A stretch of 64,000 nucleotides of DNA from Hippasteria phrygiana (Eukaryota > Echinodermata > Asteroidea > Valvatida > Goniasteridae), in assembly GCA_037893225.1 (NCBI GenBank), contig JAZGUH010000117.1, positions 434,001 through 498,000 on the forward strand, written 5' to 3'. Both the position numbers and the translations under genes were made by a program. Positions within the stretch are counted from its first letter, which is position 1. Each line of letters begins with the position of its first letter. Shown one piece after another: positions 48,701-50,268 of the stretch. The notes beneath the pieces are model-generated. The model was not told the origin of the DNA and did no database searches. It saw only the letters and a list, made by a program, of their open reading frames with translations.

Positions 48701-50268
48701 CCACCAATCGGATGGCTGGGATTTATTCAGGTGTTGTATAAAATGATATGCCACACCGTGTTCACCTTGTTGTATTTGAGCAGCCAGTTGAGGATTGAAC
48801 AGCAAGCTGTGGCGTCATGGCATGCATTTCAGTACATACAAGTTTTCGGAAAAACACCTGGACTATGTTTTTCAAACTCATAAGGAAACAGCTATGCTTT
48901 CCTTTAGGTCCCTAATTCGAAGTTAAACTAATCCTCAAAAACAAACATCTACGAATGTAGATGTACATTTCATCGGAGAAACCACATACTATGACCAGTG
49001 TTGAAGTTGAGTCCTACAATCCGAGTACCAAGTTCTCTGAGTATGTTTAGAGCAGAGTACGGGCCGAGTCCGAGAACATTGATGATTGAGTCCTGGGCCA
49101 GTTTTTTAGGGTCTAAGTATGAGTACAAAAACAATCGAATACGGGCTGAGTACACCATATGAAACAAAAATGCCAATGTTATGTTCTGAACATTATTTAT
49201 AATGTATCTGCATCAAGAGTCTAAACACCAACAATTCAGGAGACGGACTATTTCACTTTATTTCCATGTTTTTTATTTACTTTTTACACATGATGAATCT
49301 ACTCAAAAAGTTGCACATTACTAGCATGTTCGATTACTCACCCACGCTTACTCATGCCTCTAAATCAGGGAAAGCTGCACATACACAGTACGTTAGAGTA
49401 AACGAATGATCTCGGGTCACTCGGGTGACGTTAACGCGGCTGGTGACAACATCTGTCTTCCTCGGAAACTCAAAATGGATTCATGTCTAGTAGTAGTAGG
49501 CCCACTGTAGCAAGTTAACGTTAGGCCGAGTGTCCATGGACATGATTGATGGACAGACAGAATCGTCCAGAGTAATTTGGATACAAATTTGTTGCCTTTT
49601 TGAATTTCCCACCGCTGGCGCATCTCCGGACGTGGCACTGGCAGCCATGTTTTTAGCATGGCCTTTTGGGATACTTACCCAAGTTCGGCAGGTCGGTTAG
49701 TAGGGCCAGGCTCGAGTAAGCGCAAGAAGTCACGTGAGAGCTAAATCAAACGGGCTCGCGCTTGCATGAGTAATCGCAGGGGGAAGTAATCGAACGCGTT
49801 ATCTATGTGATTGAGCCAGAAATTTCTCCTTTTGGGAATTTACCCAACGGGCAAAGAACTTTTTTATGTATGTGTACTTTAGAGTCCCGACGGTGCAGTA
49901 TCAAAAGAGAAAATAATCAATTGTATTGCCGGGTACGGATGTCGAGTACAACTACTCCAACACTATGACTTGGTCCCCATTTGGCAAACGTAAATGTGGT
50001 GTGACGTCATTACATTTGTACACACCTTGCAGGTCTGGGTGGGGGCGCCGTTGCCGGAATCGTCATTGGCGTGCTTGTCGCTCTAATCCTGCTACTGGGT
50101 GTGGGATACTTCTACATGAAGCATCGTCAGGACAAGGGTCCACTAGTCGACCCCGGTCTCCCGCCCACCACCGGCTTCGATAACGTGCTGTACACGCCCT
50201 CTACGGAGGATGTCAAATGCGAGGAAAACCCGGTTGACACTAAGACTGAAGGCATGACTGATGCCTAG
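611..50268 (+). CDS. Mannose-receptor-like multi-CTLD, PAN-containing membrane receptor (36 exons, 5' partial)
   Basis: Thirty-six exons, each listed separately, join through GT-AG introns into one open frame of 1,885 codons ending in TAG at 50266-50268. The first exon enters in phase 1, so the signal peptide and N-terminal domains lie upstream of the window. Domains in order are CTLD A (C-terminal part), PAN, CTLDs B-D, linker, E-H, linker, I-L, linker, transmembrane helix and tail. CTLD hallmarks are visible: WIG(L/F/M), paired cysteines, and EPN/QPN plus WND in some domains. The tail has FDNVLY, matching the FxNxxY endocytic signal known from the mannose receptor family (MRC1, MRC2, PLA2R1, LY75). 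By family knowledge it is a cell-surface, probably endocytic, glycan or pathogen-pattern receptor. The eight CTLDs usual in MRC1 are exceeded here (twelve), and the PAN domain is not part of vertebrate members. Function is inferred. Confidence 0.9.
728..1962. other. Intron without recognised element
   Basis: AT-rich sequence with a short GC-containing patch near 1640-1700. Nothing assignable. Confidence 0.5.
1963..2091 (+). CDS. Exon: CTLD A, sugar-binding C-terminal part
   Basis: Phase 1 to phase 1, acceptor CATAATAG, donor GTGAGT. It encodes GEPNNYDDG, then GTWNDNACD and a final YSC. EPN plus WND are the calcium and mannose-type binding motifs of C-type lectins, so this domain is a good candidate for real sugar binding. 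Confidence 0.88.
2425..2905. mobile_element. Miniature element with GAATATTCG-rich body, copy 1
   Basis: It is flanked by an 11-base direct repeat CTTGTCACAAG (2414-2424 and 2906-2916), best read as a target-site duplication. The ends are GGGTGTTC and CAGCCCTA. It is related to 27069-27837 in opposite orientation. Confidence 0.65.
3401..3490. repeat. Small inverted repeat
   Basis: AGTATATTTTGACTCCAGAA at the left and its approximate complement near 3464-3487 (CATTCTTGAGTCAAGTATAC) form a 90-base foldback. A related piece is near 61085-61145. Confidence 0.4.
3583..3825 (+). CDS. Exon: PAN/apple domain
   Basis: A single 243-base exon with phase 1 on both sides. The 81 residues include ECAHRCLAETSFACQSFDY and a following CHL, the cysteine arrangement of PAN/apple modules (protein or carbohydrate binding). 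One symmetrical phase-1 exon per module is the usual signature of exon shuffling. The assignment is by motif pattern and spacing, not by database search. Confidence 0.8.
3859..4435. mobile_element. Foldback element with GGGG(C/T)CAATTTCA ends
   Basis: The left end GGGGTCAATTTCACG and right end (complement) GGGGCAAATTTCATACG are imperfect inverted repeats. The interior is built of CTTAGC/AAGCAATTTT motifs. It contains the smaller inserted element 3938-4054. Confidence 0.5.
3938..4054. mobile_element. 117-bp palindromic miniature element
   Basis: Its 33-base terminal inverted repeats start CGTGTCCGAATTACTTGGCT and differ at two positions. They are separated by about 50 bases. It is nested inside 3859-4435. 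Confidence 0.6.
4879..5103 (+). CDS. Exon: Pro-rich linker and start of CTLD B
   Basis: Phase 1 in and out. A proline-rich stretch (QPPGPPPTIP) is followed by GCPSGWVAYQSFCYY, the typical CTLD opening, and by AEKACKNNNPNAKLASV, helix 2 of the fold. A long CT/C-rich tract at about 4660-4830 lies upstream of the TTTTTGCAG acceptor. Confidence 0.88.
5403..5844. mobile_element. 442-bp miniature inverted-repeat element, copy 1
   Basis: The ends are GTGACCCGCTCTGGAAAAAG and the inverted CTTTTTCTGGAGCGGGTCAC. ATTT flanks both sides. It is nearly identical along its length to 17159-17598, indicating recent spread. No coding capacity. Confidence 0.75.
6246..6400 (+). CDS. Exon: CTLD B, core with EPN motif
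   Basis: Phase 1 in, phase 0 out. It encodes QFWIGLNDKKQ, EWTNG, INWNGGEPNNVNGEDCVEM. The EPN tripeptide predicts mannose-type specificity by family knowledge. The acceptor is ATAAACAG and the donor GTAAGT. Confidence 0.88.
6761..7341. mobile_element. Inverted-repeat element with AGGCCTTTTCACACTA ends
   Basis: AGGCCTTTTCACACTA at the left is exactly inverted at the right (TAGTGTGAAAAGGCCT). Flanking TATA/ATA may be the target duplication. The body is full of CACGGGTC/GACCCGTG motifs in both orientations and has no credible gene. Confidence 0.65.
7455..7562 (+). CDS. Exon: end of CTLD B and linker to CTLD C
   Basis: Phase 0 on both sides. GYWNDLACKG supplies the WND motif and the third cysteine, SLC the last cysteine. 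A Pro/Thr-rich spacer then runs into TNCPN, the first cysteine of CTLD C. Confidence 0.85.
8136..8711. mobile_element. Inverted-repeat-bounded segment carrying the THAP exon
   Basis: The motif TGACGTAGACCGAGGCAC at the left recurs inverted at the right with one difference. Beyond it both sides share a looser TTTTTGAAA-type match, so the true ends may lie near 8085 and 8775. The segment contains only the THAP exon on the minus strand. Confidence 0.45.
8331..8600 (-). pseudogene. THAP zinc-finger exon inside an intron, probably transposon-derived
   Basis: On the minus strand a methionine-initiated open stretch of 90 codons reads MPTRCVAAGCSK, KIWTAKVKV, CSDHFEPSCF and a terminal AIPTKFPD. This reproduces the THAP C2CH zinc finger and its closing AVPTxF-type motif. 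It ends exactly at a strong donor (GTGAGTAAG), so it is a complete first exon. Short inverted repeats (GACGTAGAYCGAGGCAC) at about 8136-8154 and 8694-8711 flank it. THAP domains occur in P-element-type transposases and in host proteins. With no further exon seen, a remnant or captured exon in a non-autonomous element is most likely. Confidence 0.7.
9056..9174 (+). CDS. Exon: CTLD C, first half
   Basis: Phase 0 in, phase 2 out. GWTPWRDYCYLLSS and ATWDDADKNCKKTSGAQLL are the standard CTLD N-terminal strand and helices. The acceptor is GGGTAG and the donor GTAAAA, both somewhat weak, but the frame is continuous. Confidence 0.83.
9410..9558 (+). CDS. Exon: CTLD C, core
   Basis: Phase 2 in, phase 1 out. 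It encodes EFFIALSDIDKPGLYEWKD (the WIGL position is FIAL) and YTHWGVGQPG. The EPN position has become QPGDD across the junction with the next exon, so canonical sugar binding is doubtful. Confidence 0.85.
10851..11062 (+). CDS. Exon: end of CTLD C, linker, start of CTLD D
   Basis: Phase 1 in, phase 0 out. GFWADRDCTLKYRYICEK closes CTLD C. A KPP-rich spacer and a TTP segment follow, then GCEKGWIGYGSRCFK opens CTLD D. Two domains thus share one exon. The intron after it begins almost at once with a 900-bp repeat. Confidence 0.87.
11083..11983. mobile_element. Inverted-repeat element with GCGTTTACACTGGAT ends, copy 1 (carries an insertion)
   Basis: Begins 21 bases after the exon 10851-11062 donor. 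The ends are GCGTTTACACTGGATGCGG and an inverted CCGGATCCAGTGTAACCGC. A TTAA-flanked miniature element (11153-11367) interrupts it. Copy 2 at 14841-15643 lacks that insertion and shows the uninterrupted sequence. Confidence 0.65.
11153..11367. mobile_element. piggyBac-like miniature element, copy 1
   Basis: The ends are CCCCTTG and CAAGGGG, flanked by TTAA at 11149-11152 and 11368-11371. The corresponding empty site, a single TTAA within GAAGCTTAACCGCAAAT, is present at about 14904-14920. CCC ends and TTAA duplication are the piggyBac signature. Confidence 0.78.
12777..12904 (+). CDS. Exon: CTLD D, helical part
   Basis: Phase 0 in, phase 2 out. It encodes FEEANRVCTNFGGGLASFH, the helix-2 region with its cysteine, and an EEKYLVNN segment. 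The donor GTAGGT is acceptable and the frame continues in the next short exon. Confidence 0.83.
13198..13262. repeat. C-rich simple repeat (CCCCCCACCC)n
   Basis: About 65 bases of C runs separated by single A. The complementary G runs could form quadruplex DNA. Other C or G homopolymers occur at about 4797-4812, 18771-18780, 23757-23773, 40024-40042, 44660-44690, 54395-54417 and 56537-56552. Confidence 0.85.
13706..13764 (+). CDS. Exon: CTLD D, WIGL strand
   Basis: A short 59-base exon, phase 2 in and phase 1 out, preceded by a clear pyrimidine tract and GACAG. It encodes RRFWIGLNDQRNEGG, the central CTLD strand. Confidence 0.85.
13927..14412. repeat. Degenerate tandem array of GGTTCATTGAACC hairpin units
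   Basis: About eight diverged units of roughly 55-65 bases each carry a GGTTCATTGAACC-like palindrome followed by TGACCTTTATGAATG. It occupies the intron between exons 13706-13764 and 14638-14805. Confidence 0.65.
14638..14805 (+). CDS. Exon: CTLD D, sugar-binding C-terminal part
   Basis: Phase 1 both sides. It encodes YVWSDGTQVEYTNWDDFQPN, then GKWNDNYCWNELNYIC. QPN with WND suggests a retained calcium site with specificity different from EPN (QPD is the galactose form), which is inference. Confidence 0.88.
14841..15643. mobile_element. Inverted-repeat element with CCGCGTTTACACTGGATC ends, copy 2
   Basis: Starts 35 bases after the donor of exon 14638-14805. The right end is the inverted GATCTAGTGTAAACGCGG. 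It is collinear with 11083-11983 apart from the missing TTAA insertion and local divergence. Confidence 0.65.
15920..15952 (+). CDS. Exon: 33-base linker 1
   Basis: Phase 1 both sides, with acceptor CTCTTTCAG and donor GTACAC. It encodes GQAVVTTAVPQG across its junctions. Equal-sized 33-base linker exons occur at 32464-32496 and, in the convergent gene, at 58615-58647, always between CTLD blocks or before the membrane exon. Confidence 0.7.
16502..16715. mobile_element. piggyBac-like miniature element, copy 2
   Basis: The right end CAAGGGG plus TTAA is intact and the left end has decayed (CGCACTTAAG) but still follows TTAA. The internal GATGACGTCTATACACG, CAATCCATTGTTGGATTATT and CGCTTGGCTGCACA segments are shared with the other copies. 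Confidence 0.68.
16905..17077 (+). CDS. Exon: CTLD E, first half
   Basis: Phase 1 in, phase 0 out. It encodes WLHLKNFCYQFNSF, WYSAEKYCHEEKSHLVSIHS and DENDFVKSH, a canonical CTLD first half. It corresponds to the exon at 33232-33407 in CTLD I. Confidence 0.9.
17159..17598. mobile_element. 440-bp miniature inverted-repeat element, copy 2
   Basis: Same ends and orientation as 5403-5844, flanked by ATAT on both sides. The short flanking duplication (ATTT in one copy, ATAT in the other) suggests a 4-bp target site. Confidence 0.75.
17885..18115. repeat. Tandem hairpin-bearing repeat with histone-type stem-loop
   Basis: Four successive units start with GGTTCTCCCTGAACC, GGTTCTCCCCTGAACC, GGTTCTCCCTCGAACC and GGTTCTTTTCAGAACC (18054-18069), each followed by TCTCACT/GAGATA-type sequence. 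The last unit matches the histone 3' stem-loop consensus. Confidence 0.55.
18343..18404 (+). CDS. Exon: CTLD E, WIGL strand
   Basis: A 62-base exon, phase 0 in and phase 2 out. It encodes YGDYWIGLKSNLTHPGQYE, with an N-glycosylation sequon (NLT). It corresponds to the exon at 35068-35144. Confidence 0.85.
19619..19731 (+). CDS. Exon: CTLD E, long-loop part
   Basis: Phase 2 in, phase 1 out. It encodes EWIDESPFSYQKWQSPPDG and DKLCVMI. The sugar-binding triplet is not EPN or QPD, so this CTLD probably lost the classic site. Confidence 0.86.
20043..20071. repeat. (AAT)n microsatellite
   Basis: About nine to ten AAT units after a poly-A run, in the intron before exon 21778-22053. Confidence 0.9.
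20524..21681. mobile_element. Inverted-repeat element whose body is a 29-bp minisatellite
   Basis: The left arm (20524-20573, starting TAAATTAGAACAGAGATTTT) and right arm (21634-21681) are inverted copies with few differences. Between them lies only a short hairpin (near 20584-20610) and the tandem array. If the outer TA is a target duplication, the ends would fit a Tc1/mariner-type miniature element. It lies 96 bases upstream of exon 21778-22053. Confidence 0.7.
20638..21625. repeat. 29-bp minisatellite, about 34 copies, with higher-order structure
   Basis: The unit is close to GCACYGAGCATACAGCCAGG followed by CTCTGGAAA. A distinctive run of variants (ACCAAGC, then CCGACCATA, then GCATATATACACCTAGG) starting at 20731 recurs at 21054. 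That shows a 323-bp, 11-unit block was duplicated. All frames stay open because the unit lacks stops, but this is not coding. Confidence 0.92.
21778..22053 (+). CDS. Exon: end of CTLD E, linker, start of CTLD F
   Basis: Phase 1 both sides, 276 bases. GQWTDHNCGKSVPFVCKK closes CTLD E. HPPPTPPPKG is a spacer, and SCLEGWQKYSDARCYK with AKKACSDAGATIATVHS opens CTLD F. An alternative acceptor nine bases downstream would remove three residues. The upstream choice has the better pyrimidine tract. Confidence 0.87.
22192..22260 (-). repeat. SINE body fragment
   Basis: Read on the minus strand it matches the segment after the tRNA-like head at 38234-38306 (GACAACACTGAG, GTCGGTGAAGGGCAAAACCC). It is cut by the TTAA element beginning at 22272. 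Confidence 0.5.
22272..22483. mobile_element. piggyBac-like miniature element, copy 3
   Basis: CCCCTTG to CAAGGGG between TTAA at 22268-22271 and 22484-22487. It sits inside a GCTTAAGCAATTT-type repeat, whose TTAA was the target. Confidence 0.75.
22690..23065 (-). mobile_element. Interspersed element, inverted relative of 36271-36675
   Basis: It shares GAATTATTACAAAATACC, GCAGTCTCAAGCATCCTGTG, GGTTTTCCCAGCATCTATGC and CTATAAAATACTAACCCCC with the element at 36.3-36.7 kb in opposite orientation. A shorter relative is at about 56283-56350. Confidence 0.6.
23318..23360. repeat. (TTG)n / T-rich microsatellite
   Basis: TTGTTG repeats and TTTTTGTTTTTTG runs in the intron before exon 23820-23977. 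Confidence 0.85.
23496..23562. repeat. 16-bp tandem repeat, four copies
   Basis: AGGTCAGACTGTGCTC repeated head to tail without change. Confidence 0.9.
23820..23977 (+). CDS. Exon: CTLD F, core
   Basis: Phase 1 in, phase 0 out. It encodes GDVWIGMSNLGTQGQYLWTD and IPWGYDQPYYDYYL. The donor GTAATT is weaker than the others but is the one that keeps frame with the next exon. A poly-C run lies about 50 bases upstream of the acceptor. Confidence 0.82.
24130..24345. mobile_element. piggyBac-like miniature element, copy 4
   Basis: CCCTTTG to CAAGGGG between TTAA at 24126-24129 and 24346-24349. The internal sequence matches the other copies. Confidence 0.75.
24370..24703 (+). mobile_element. 334-bp inverted-repeat element, copy 1
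   Basis: It begins GGGAGCACTGCCTAACCCAT and ends with the inverted sequence, with TAA on both sides. The interior contains CACAAATTACCTAACAATAG and ATTCCATTCACGGGCCGGAG. The TAA duplication is compatible with a Harbinger-type element. Confidence 0.7.
24800..25610. repeat. Degenerate GAGTC/AAGTC-rich tract
   Basis: Many variants of TCGAGTCAAGT occur on both sides of the inserted element 24973-25304. Similar GAGTAC-rich tracts are at 30330-30660 and 49000-49165, probably the bodies of related non-autonomous elements. Confidence 0.5.
24973..25304 (-). mobile_element. 332-bp inverted-repeat element, copy 2 (opposite orientation)
   Basis: Same terminal and internal sequence as 24370-24703, reversed, only 270 bases away. 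It lies inside a degenerate GAGTCAAGTC-rich tract (about 24800-25610). Confidence 0.7.
25935..26046 (+). CDS. Exon: CTLD F, C-terminal part
   Basis: Phase 0 in, phase 1 out. It encodes KPNQTSCVCMKYEDEE, GKWFTEDCATLHSYVCKREP. The WND position is WFTEDC. A glycosylation sequon (NQT) is present. Confidence 0.87.
26312..26565 (+). CDS. Exon: linker and first half of CTLD G
   Basis: Phase 1 in, phase 0 out. A PDTKPTPRPAC spacer is followed by MQYGTACFKVH, ASKLCEAEGTTLASIRNG and SSWIGLYDNP. Sequons NFT and NDS are present. Its partner in the second block is 40634-40890 (257 bases, same phases). Confidence 0.89.
27069..27837. mobile_element. Element with GGGNTGTYC / CAGCCCTA ends (host of a further insertion)
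   Basis: It is an inverted relative of 2425-2905. Both have GGGTGT(T/C)C at one end, CAGCCCTA at the other, and internal GAATATTTGAATA and CCGGT(A/T) segments. This copy is interrupted at 27414-27661. Confidence 0.6.
27414..27661. mobile_element. Harbinger-like miniature element (248 bp)
   Basis: The terminal inverted repeats begin GAGAGGTTTCATTACCGCAC and match the other end with two or three differences over 25 bases. TTA flanks both sides (27411-27413 and 27662-27664), fitting the 3-bp target duplication of PIF/Harbinger elements. No coding capacity. Confidence 0.65.
28455..28655 (+). repeat. tRNA-derived repeat, one arm and centre
   Basis: CCCAGGTTGTATCGTAAAAT, GGGTGTGATCCCTGGCTATA and GGAGGTCGCAGGTTCGAATC match the foldback element at 35261-35671. 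The tRNA-like part keeps the T-arm B box but not a full cloverleaf. Confidence 0.6.
29183..29363 (+). CDS. Exon: CTLD G, second half
   Basis: Phase 0 in, phase 1 out. It encodes IYSWLDGWPLHLDYWGW, GKPCTAM and GTWNNVDCDQMYYTACKY. It has no EPN. The donor is GTTGGG, a weak GT donor; frame and partner exon 42743-42917 support it. Confidence 0.83.
29812..30075 (+). CDS. Exon: linker and first half of CTLD H
   Basis: Phase 1 both sides, exactly 264 bases, the same length as the equivalent exons at 43604-43867 and, in the convergent gene, 62820-63083. It encodes ICEEGWSPYKSSCYIVG, YGGAHVATISSKGENSFVIG and ILIGLERG. Confidence 0.9.
30330..30660. repeat. Degenerate GAGTAC/AAGTAC tract
   Basis: It begins CAGTGTTGGAGTACTCG, a hAT-like terminus, and continues with repeated GTACTCG, GAGTCC and AAGTAC motifs. 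No clear right end was found. Confidence 0.5.
30714..30866. repeat. (AACTA)n pentanucleotide microsatellite, about 30 copies
   Basis: Uninterrupted AAACTAAACT units following an (AAAT)n run. Confidence 0.95.
31430..31735. repeat. Interspersed repeat, copy without insertion
   Basis: AAAATTGGGATAATTTCTTT, GACCCAGGAAAACCGTAAGG and the tail AGTGGCTTTTAGCCTTGTAT match 39540-39892, where a TTAA-flanked element is inserted. Confidence 0.5.
31871..32047 (+). CDS. Exon: CTLD H, second half
   Basis: Phase 1 both sides. It encodes GWAWVDDSPLFYTNWVSD, NCAEIYPG and GKWNTIGCDVPSHYVCEKP. The carbohydrate triplet is absent. It ends the first four-CTLD block. Confidence 0.89.
32464..32496 (+). CDS. Exon: 33-base linker 2
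   Basis: Phase 1 both sides, with acceptor CTCCTTCCAG and donor GTAAGA. It encodes RITSTEAPFE plus split codons. It joins CTLD block E-H to block I-L. Confidence 0.72.
32706..32984. repeat. 11-bp tandem array (TTGCGCTCGAC)n, about 22 copies
   Basis: Nearly perfect TTGCGCTCGAC units from about 32740, preceded by diverged GACTTGTGGTT units. Every unit contains GCTCGA and TCGAC. Because 11 is not a multiple of three and no stops arise, three + frames stay open, which is not evidence of coding. Confidence 0.93.
33232..33407 (+). CDS. Exon: CTLD I, first half
   Basis: Phase 1 in, phase 0 out. It encodes KDCPNNDQARSWKWLDKYCY, AECNKQGGYLASIHSAVEQ and DFVGRL. It is closely parallel to CTLD E. Confidence 0.9.
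33560..34231 (+). mobile_element. Non-autonomous element with Crypton-like recombinase fragment, copy 1
   Basis: It begins with TTTTATACAACGCCTGAATA and ends in a long palindrome centred near 34156 (GGTAAGAATAATTTCAT and its complement). Inside, around 33843-34080 in two frames, are RFVFLTDDEILELVGDADAA and then LTDSELDHFLSRFYAGLRRY. These resemble the N-terminal region of Crypton-type tyrosine recombinases (KIAA1958/ZMYM-like). A deletion and frameshift separate them, so the frame is dead. It sits in the intron between exons 33232-33407 and 35068-35144. Confidence 0.6.
35068..35144 (+). CDS. Exon: CTLD I, WIG strand
   Basis: Phase 0 in, phase 2 out, 77 bases. It encodes GYYYYHWIGFRKLYD. The polypyrimidine acceptor TTTTCTTTACAG is strong. 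Confidence 0.86.
35287..35358 (-). pseudogene. tRNA-Thr-like sequence (GGT anticodon position), minus strand arm
   Basis: The acceptor GGCAAGA pairs with TCTTGCC-like CTGCTGCC imperfectly. The D arm TAGCTCAGTTGGTAGAGC and T arm GCAGGTTCGAATCCCGC are good. The anticodon loop ACGGTAA lacks the universal T before the anticodon. It is best called a tRNA-derived repeat, not a working gene. Confidence 0.55.
35574..35645 (+). pseudogene. tRNA-Thr-like sequence (GGT anticodon position), plus strand arm
   Basis: Almost the same sequence as the minus copy 215 bases away, with A and B box motifs intact. C replaces T33 and there is a mismatch at the base of the anticodon stem. Partial copies are near 28605-28646 and 61174-61220. 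Confidence 0.55.
36271..36675 (+). mobile_element. Interspersed element ending just upstream of an exon
   Basis: The ends AAGGTAGTATATACC and GATATAGTACTACCTT are imperfect inverted repeats with TTAA-like flanks. It stops about 25 bases before the exon at 36699, so it lies next to the branch point and pyrimidine tract. Confidence 0.55.
36699..36796 (+). CDS. Exon: CTLD I, EPN long loop
   Basis: Phase 2 in, phase 1 out. It encodes RWSDMTEPDYTDPWGDGEPN and DHLNSQKCAEIAY. EPN is retained here, unlike its partner CTLD E. A roughly 400-bp repeat ends about 25 bases upstream of the acceptor. Confidence 0.87.
37482..37739 (+). CDS. Exon: end of CTLD I, linker, start of CTLD J
   Basis: Phase 1 both sides, 258 bases. 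GDWEDANCGVRQGYVCKR closes CTLD I. A VKPVIPTTG spacer precedes NCPQDWYEAGKGCYQLK and EARTECQKETNGELASVHD. It is equivalent to 21778-22053. Confidence 0.89.
37966..38179. mobile_element. piggyBac-like miniature element, copy 5
   Basis: The ends are slightly decayed (CCCTTTG, CAAGGGA), the left TTAA mutated to TCAA, the right TTAA at 38180-38183. The interior is clearly of the family. Confidence 0.68.
38234..38306 (+). pseudogene. tRNA-like SINE head
   Basis: GCTCGGTGGTCGAATGGTAA and GTGGGTTCGAGTCCCACCCG form recognisable D and T arms with a partly pairing acceptor. The anticodon loop reads CTACAAA, but its stem pairs poorly. The downstream SINE body (38310-38395) recurs at 22192-22260 inverted. 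Confidence 0.55.
38704..38852 (+). CDS. Exon: CTLD J, core
   Basis: Phase 1 in, phase 0 out. It encodes SLLKSQTGNMWIGLRQGTGN, FHWVDQSDVDFPYWAKGSP. There is a strong pyrimidine tract before the acceptor. It has no EPN. Confidence 0.88.
38940..39195 (+). repeat. tRNA-derived SINE-like repeat
   Basis: It starts around GGTTGTGGGTTCGAGCCC (B box) and runs to GTGGCCTTTGGCCTTGTGAT and an A-rich end. The tail motif GTGGCTTTTAGCCTTGTAT recurs near 31705-31730 and 39875-39892. Confidence 0.5.
39584..39762. mobile_element. TTAA-flanked miniature element with GGCCGGTTC ends, copy 1
   Basis: It lies between TTAA repeats, with GGCCGGTTCCTACCTTCGCG at the left and CGCGTGAAGTATGAACCAGC at the right. It interrupts an interspersed repeat whose uninterrupted form is at 31590-31640. 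A diverged copy is at 55792-55960. Confidence 0.6.
40324..40432 (+). CDS. Exon: CTLD J, C-terminal part
   Basis: Phase 0 in, phase 1 out. It encodes FDEDACVIMGNDANLPGRWT, DIRCTDKHGYLCFKPP. It is equivalent to 25935-26046 (109 versus 112 bases). Confidence 0.87.
40634..40890 (+). CDS. Exon: linker and first half of CTLD K
   Basis: Phase 1 in, phase 0 out. A LPTRAPPSG spacer is followed by KCDDDRYMKYYDDCFKLS, AKQACANDGAALATIIDG and SAWIGFAADN. Confidence 0.89.
41158..41342. mobile_element. Foldback element with histone-3'-end-like hairpins in both arms
   Basis: Arms of about 65 bases (TTACACCATGTGAAATTGAT and its inverse) flank a centre with GAACAGTATGCTCTGTTC. The left arm on the minus strand has GGTTCTTTTCAGAACC (41210-41225) followed by ACAAAAACTCAAAAGAG. 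The right arm has GGTTCTTCCCAGAACC (41280-41295) followed by ACACAAATCAAAAGAG. Confidence 0.65.
42135..42290. repeat. tRNA-derived repeat, diverged copy
   Basis: It shares GCCTGAAGAAACCT, ACATGTTGGCC and a CGAACCCAGG-type B box (minus strand) with 44345-44550. Confidence 0.45.
42299..42566. mobile_element. 268-bp miniature element with perfect 30-bp inverted repeats
   Basis: ATAAATTTGGGGTCCAAAAG and the following ten bases are exactly inverted at the other end. A further imperfect GGTCA(G/T) lies outside. It sits in the intron before exon 42743-42917. Confidence 0.72.
42743..42917 (+). CDS. Exon: CTLD K, second half
   Basis: Phase 0 in, phase 1 out. It encodes FKWMDGWPTTYTNWGDYEP, LCAVISED and WYASNCNVNRTFICRK. 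An NRT sequon is present. EPL replaces EPN. The intron downstream begins with long poly-T runs. Confidence 0.88.
43604..43867 (+). CDS. Exon: linker and first half of CTLD L
   Basis: Phase 1 both sides, 264 bases. It encodes VTPTVPAVTGTCPTGWEAYS, DHCYQFNTNSSG, AGLLAIHSKAENEYLRKRF and ALWLDLKRK. An NSS sequon is present. Confidence 0.9.
44070..44290 (-). repeat. SINE with CTTGCCCAAG motif
   Basis: AGAGAAGCAATTGTAGTGAA, GTCTTGCCCAAGAACACAAG and GGAGTTCGAACCCACATACC are in the order typical of tRNA-derived SINEs of marine invertebrates, with the tRNA head on the minus strand. Confidence 0.55.
44345..44550 (-). repeat. tRNA-derived repeat
   Basis: The minus strand reads GTGACCCAGGTTCGAATCCC, a clear B box, near 44475-44505. 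It is related to 42135-42290. Confidence 0.5.
45325..45340 (+). promoter_or_regulatory. Histone-type 3' stem-loop match, in a repeat
   Basis: GGTTCTTTTCAGAACC: a six-base stem and TTTC loop, as in the metazoan histone mRNA 3' end consensus, followed by CTACAAAAATAA. No histone coding sequence is near it. The same motif lies in the repeats at 18054 and 41210. Confidence 0.45.
45644..45848. mobile_element. piggyBac-like miniature element, copy 6 (inverted)
   Basis: CCCCTTG to CAAGGGG with TTAA on both sides (45640-45643, 45849-45852). The internal motifs run in the opposite direction to the other copies. Confidence 0.75.
46175..46357 (+). CDS. Exon: CTLD L, second half
   Basis: Phase 1 both sides. 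It encodes YEFEWRDGSKVDYTNWNPG, QPSHDDSVKCVVM and GKWFSIQCDYSGRYICMKS. This is the membrane-proximal CTLD. QPS at the binding triplet makes a canonical site unlikely. Confidence 0.9.
46896..46922 (+). CDS. Exon: 27-base linker 3 (juxtamembrane)
   Basis: Phase 1 both sides, with acceptor TATTTTCAG and donor GTGAGT. It encodes DNMKPEPHSG across junctions and connects the last CTLD to the membrane exon, as the 33-base exon does in the convergent gene. Confidence 0.72.
48060..48748 (-). mobile_element. Non-autonomous element with Crypton-like recombinase fragment, copy 2
   Basis: This is an inverted copy of the element at 33.6-34.2 kb. The palindromic end is at 48060-48240 and the TTTATTCAGGTGTTGTATAA end at about 48720-48748. 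The minus-strand fragment at 48299-48523 is intact over 75 codons: FPELPRFVLLTDDKILELVG, NTKRQIKYAVKRLDEFER and ELDNFLSRFYAGLRR. It lies in the last intron of the + gene. Confidence 0.6.
48996..49961. mobile_element. hAT-like non-autonomous element (966 bp)
   Basis: It is flanked by an exact 8-base direct repeat ACTATGAC (48988-48995 and 49962-49969), the duplication length of hAT elements. The left end is CAGTGTTGAAGTTGAGTCC and the right end is an imperfect inversion (CTACTCCAAC). The body has GAGTAC-rich parts and no transposase. Confidence 0.62.
50033..50268 (+). CDS. Terminal exon: transmembrane helix and cytoplasmic tail with FDNVLY
   Basis: The acceptor CACCTTGCAG opens it in phase 1 and TAG closes it. 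A glycine-rich start is followed by one hydrophobic helix (AGIVIGVLVALILLLGVGYF), basic stop-transfer residues (MKHRQDK), then PPTTGFDNVLYTP and an acidic end (TEDVKCEEN). FDNVLY fits the FxNxxY endocytosis signal of the mannose receptor family. An almost identical motif occurs in the convergent gene's exon at 56636-56853. Confidence 0.93.
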
